The translations under genes and the position numbers were made by a program. Shown here piece by piece: positions 12,796-13,485 of a DNA stretch of 13,485 bases. Below the pieces are notes generated by a model. The model was not told the DNA's origin, made no database searches, and saw nothing but the letters and a program-made list of their open reading frames with translations. This DNA is from VRUE01 sp035556755 (GTDB taxonomy: Bacteria; Actinomycetota; Thermoleophilia; Solirubrobacterales; 70-9), in NCBI GenBank assembly GCA_035556755.1, contig DATMEP010000093.1, forward strand, positions 1 to 13,485, written 5' to 3'. Numbering within the stretch: position 1 is the stretch's first letter; each line of letters starts with the position of its first letter.

Positions 12796-13485
12796 TCACT
12801 GACTGGGCATTCGCTCGACGGCACGGGCCGCGATGTCGGTGCGGAGCTGCATTCCGTCGAAGCTGATCTGGCGGGCCGCATCGTATGCCCGATCGCGCGC
12901 CTCGGCAGCGGTGGCGCCGAGCGCGGTGACGTTGAGCACGCGCCCGCCGGCCGTTACGACCTCGCCGTCGCGCTTGGCGGTGCCTGCGTGGGTCACCTCG
13001 GCCAGCTCCGCCGCCCGCTCGAGGCCGCGGATGACGTCGCCCTTCGAGGAGGACTCCGGATAGCCCGCCGAGGCGAGGACCAGCGTCACCGCCCACTCCT
13101 CGCTCCACTCGGGCTCGACCCCGGCCAGGCCACCCGGCTCGCGTGCCGCCAGGAAGAGGTCGAGGAGGTCCGACCGGAGCCGCGGCAGCACCGCCTGCGT
13201 CTCGGGATCGCCGAAGCGGCAGTTGAACTCGAGGACCTTGGGCCCGTCGGGGCCGATCATCAGGCCCGCGTAGAGGATCCCCCGGTAGGGGGTTCCCCGC
13301 GTGGCCATCGCATCGACGACGGGCCGGTGGACGCTCTCGACCAGCTCGTCGACCTCGTCCTGGTCGAAGCCGGGGACCGGCGAGTAGCTGCCCATCCCGC
13401 CGGTGTTCGGGCCCCGGTCGCCGTCGCCGATCCGCTTGTAGTCCTGGGCCGGGGCGAGCGGGATGACGTTCTTGCCGTCGCAGAC
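12796..13485 (-). CDS. purD: Phosphoribosylamine-glycine ligase (GAR synthetase), C-terminal part
   Basis: PurD makes GAR from phosphoribosylamine, glycine and ATP. Only the last 229 residues are in the window; the frame is open at the right edge. The visible part begins inside the ATP-grasp domain, with APAQDYKRIGDGDRGPNTGG (11-30), then the metal/ATP signature ending LEFNCRFGDPETQ, and a complete C-terminal domain with GGRVLNVTALG. The stop at 12796 is 19 nt before purE. Spacing suggests purD, purE, purB and the thioredoxin-fold gene form one transcript. The missing N-terminal half should lie just beyond 13485. Confidence 0.96.
   Translation of the reverse strand, partial: VCDGKNVIPLAPAQDYKRIGDGDRGPNTGGMGSYSPVPGFDQDEVDELVESVHRPVVDAMATRGTPYRGILYAGLMIGPDGPKVLEFNCRFGDPETQAVLPRLRSDLLDLFLAAREPGGLAGVEPEWSEEWAVTLVLASAGYPESSSKGDVIRGLERAAELAEVTHAGTAKRDGEVVTAGGRVLNVTALGATAAEARDRAYDAARQISFDGMQLRTDIAARAVERMPSQ

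Noticed and set aside
12777..12881. Longer PurE start at 12881
   Set aside because: It would run 85 nt into purD and encode Ser/Pro/Arg-rich sequence. The ATG at 12776 has a good ribosome-binding site.
1..13485. CRISPR arrays, tRNA or rRNA genes, insertion sequences, phage or defence genes
   Set aside because: I saw no spaced direct repeats, no tRNA-like cloverleaf, no transposase or integrase motifs, and no room between the packed genes.

Overview
This 13.5 kb window is a compact, GC-rich bacterial chromosome segment, most likely from an actinobacterium. The proteins fit Actinomycetota: a trehalose-type importer whose subunits closely resemble mycobacterial LpqY-SugA-SugB-SugC, a small-type PurL working with separate PurS and PurQ, GTG starts, and a secreted protein with an Asp-rich calcium-binding-like motif. 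The Thermoleophilia/Solirubrobacterales are my best guess, but this is inference without a marker gene. Almost everything is on the minus strand, and genes abut or overlap by 1-4 nt. There is no gene-free stretch longer than about 125 bp. I saw no RNA gene, insertion sequence, CRISPR array or prophage.

In transcription order on the minus strand (right to left), the first block is purD (cut by the right edge), purE, purB and a 100-residue thioredoxin-fold protein. A plus-strand cytochrome P450 then interrupts; its stop codon is shared with the small protein through one CTAG. After a 75-bp divergent spacer with a perfect 10-bp dyad, the purine genes resume as purC-purS-purQ-purL, each overlapping the next. 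Together these encode the GAR synthetase, FGAM synthase (PurLSQ), N5-CAIR mutase, SAICAR synthetase and adenylosuccinate lyase steps of de novo IMP synthesis.

Left of purL, a 63-bp spacer holds two stem-loops, the second pairing with the ribosome-binding site and start codon of a secreted protein of unknown function. That gene ends in a Lys/Gly tail encoded by a hexanucleotide repeat and is followed by a strong 16-bp-stem terminator.

The leftmost block is an ABC importer operon: lipoprotein (lpqY-like), two permeases (sugA- and sugB-like) and an ATPase (sugC-like, cut by the left edge). A candidate SigF/SigB-type promoter precedes it.

Most of the window is recognisable metabolism and transport. 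The less ordinary parts are the P450 wedge with its dyad, the leader hairpins of the secreted protein, the unusual PurE, and the unassigned roles of the P450, the thioredoxin-fold protein and the secreted protein.
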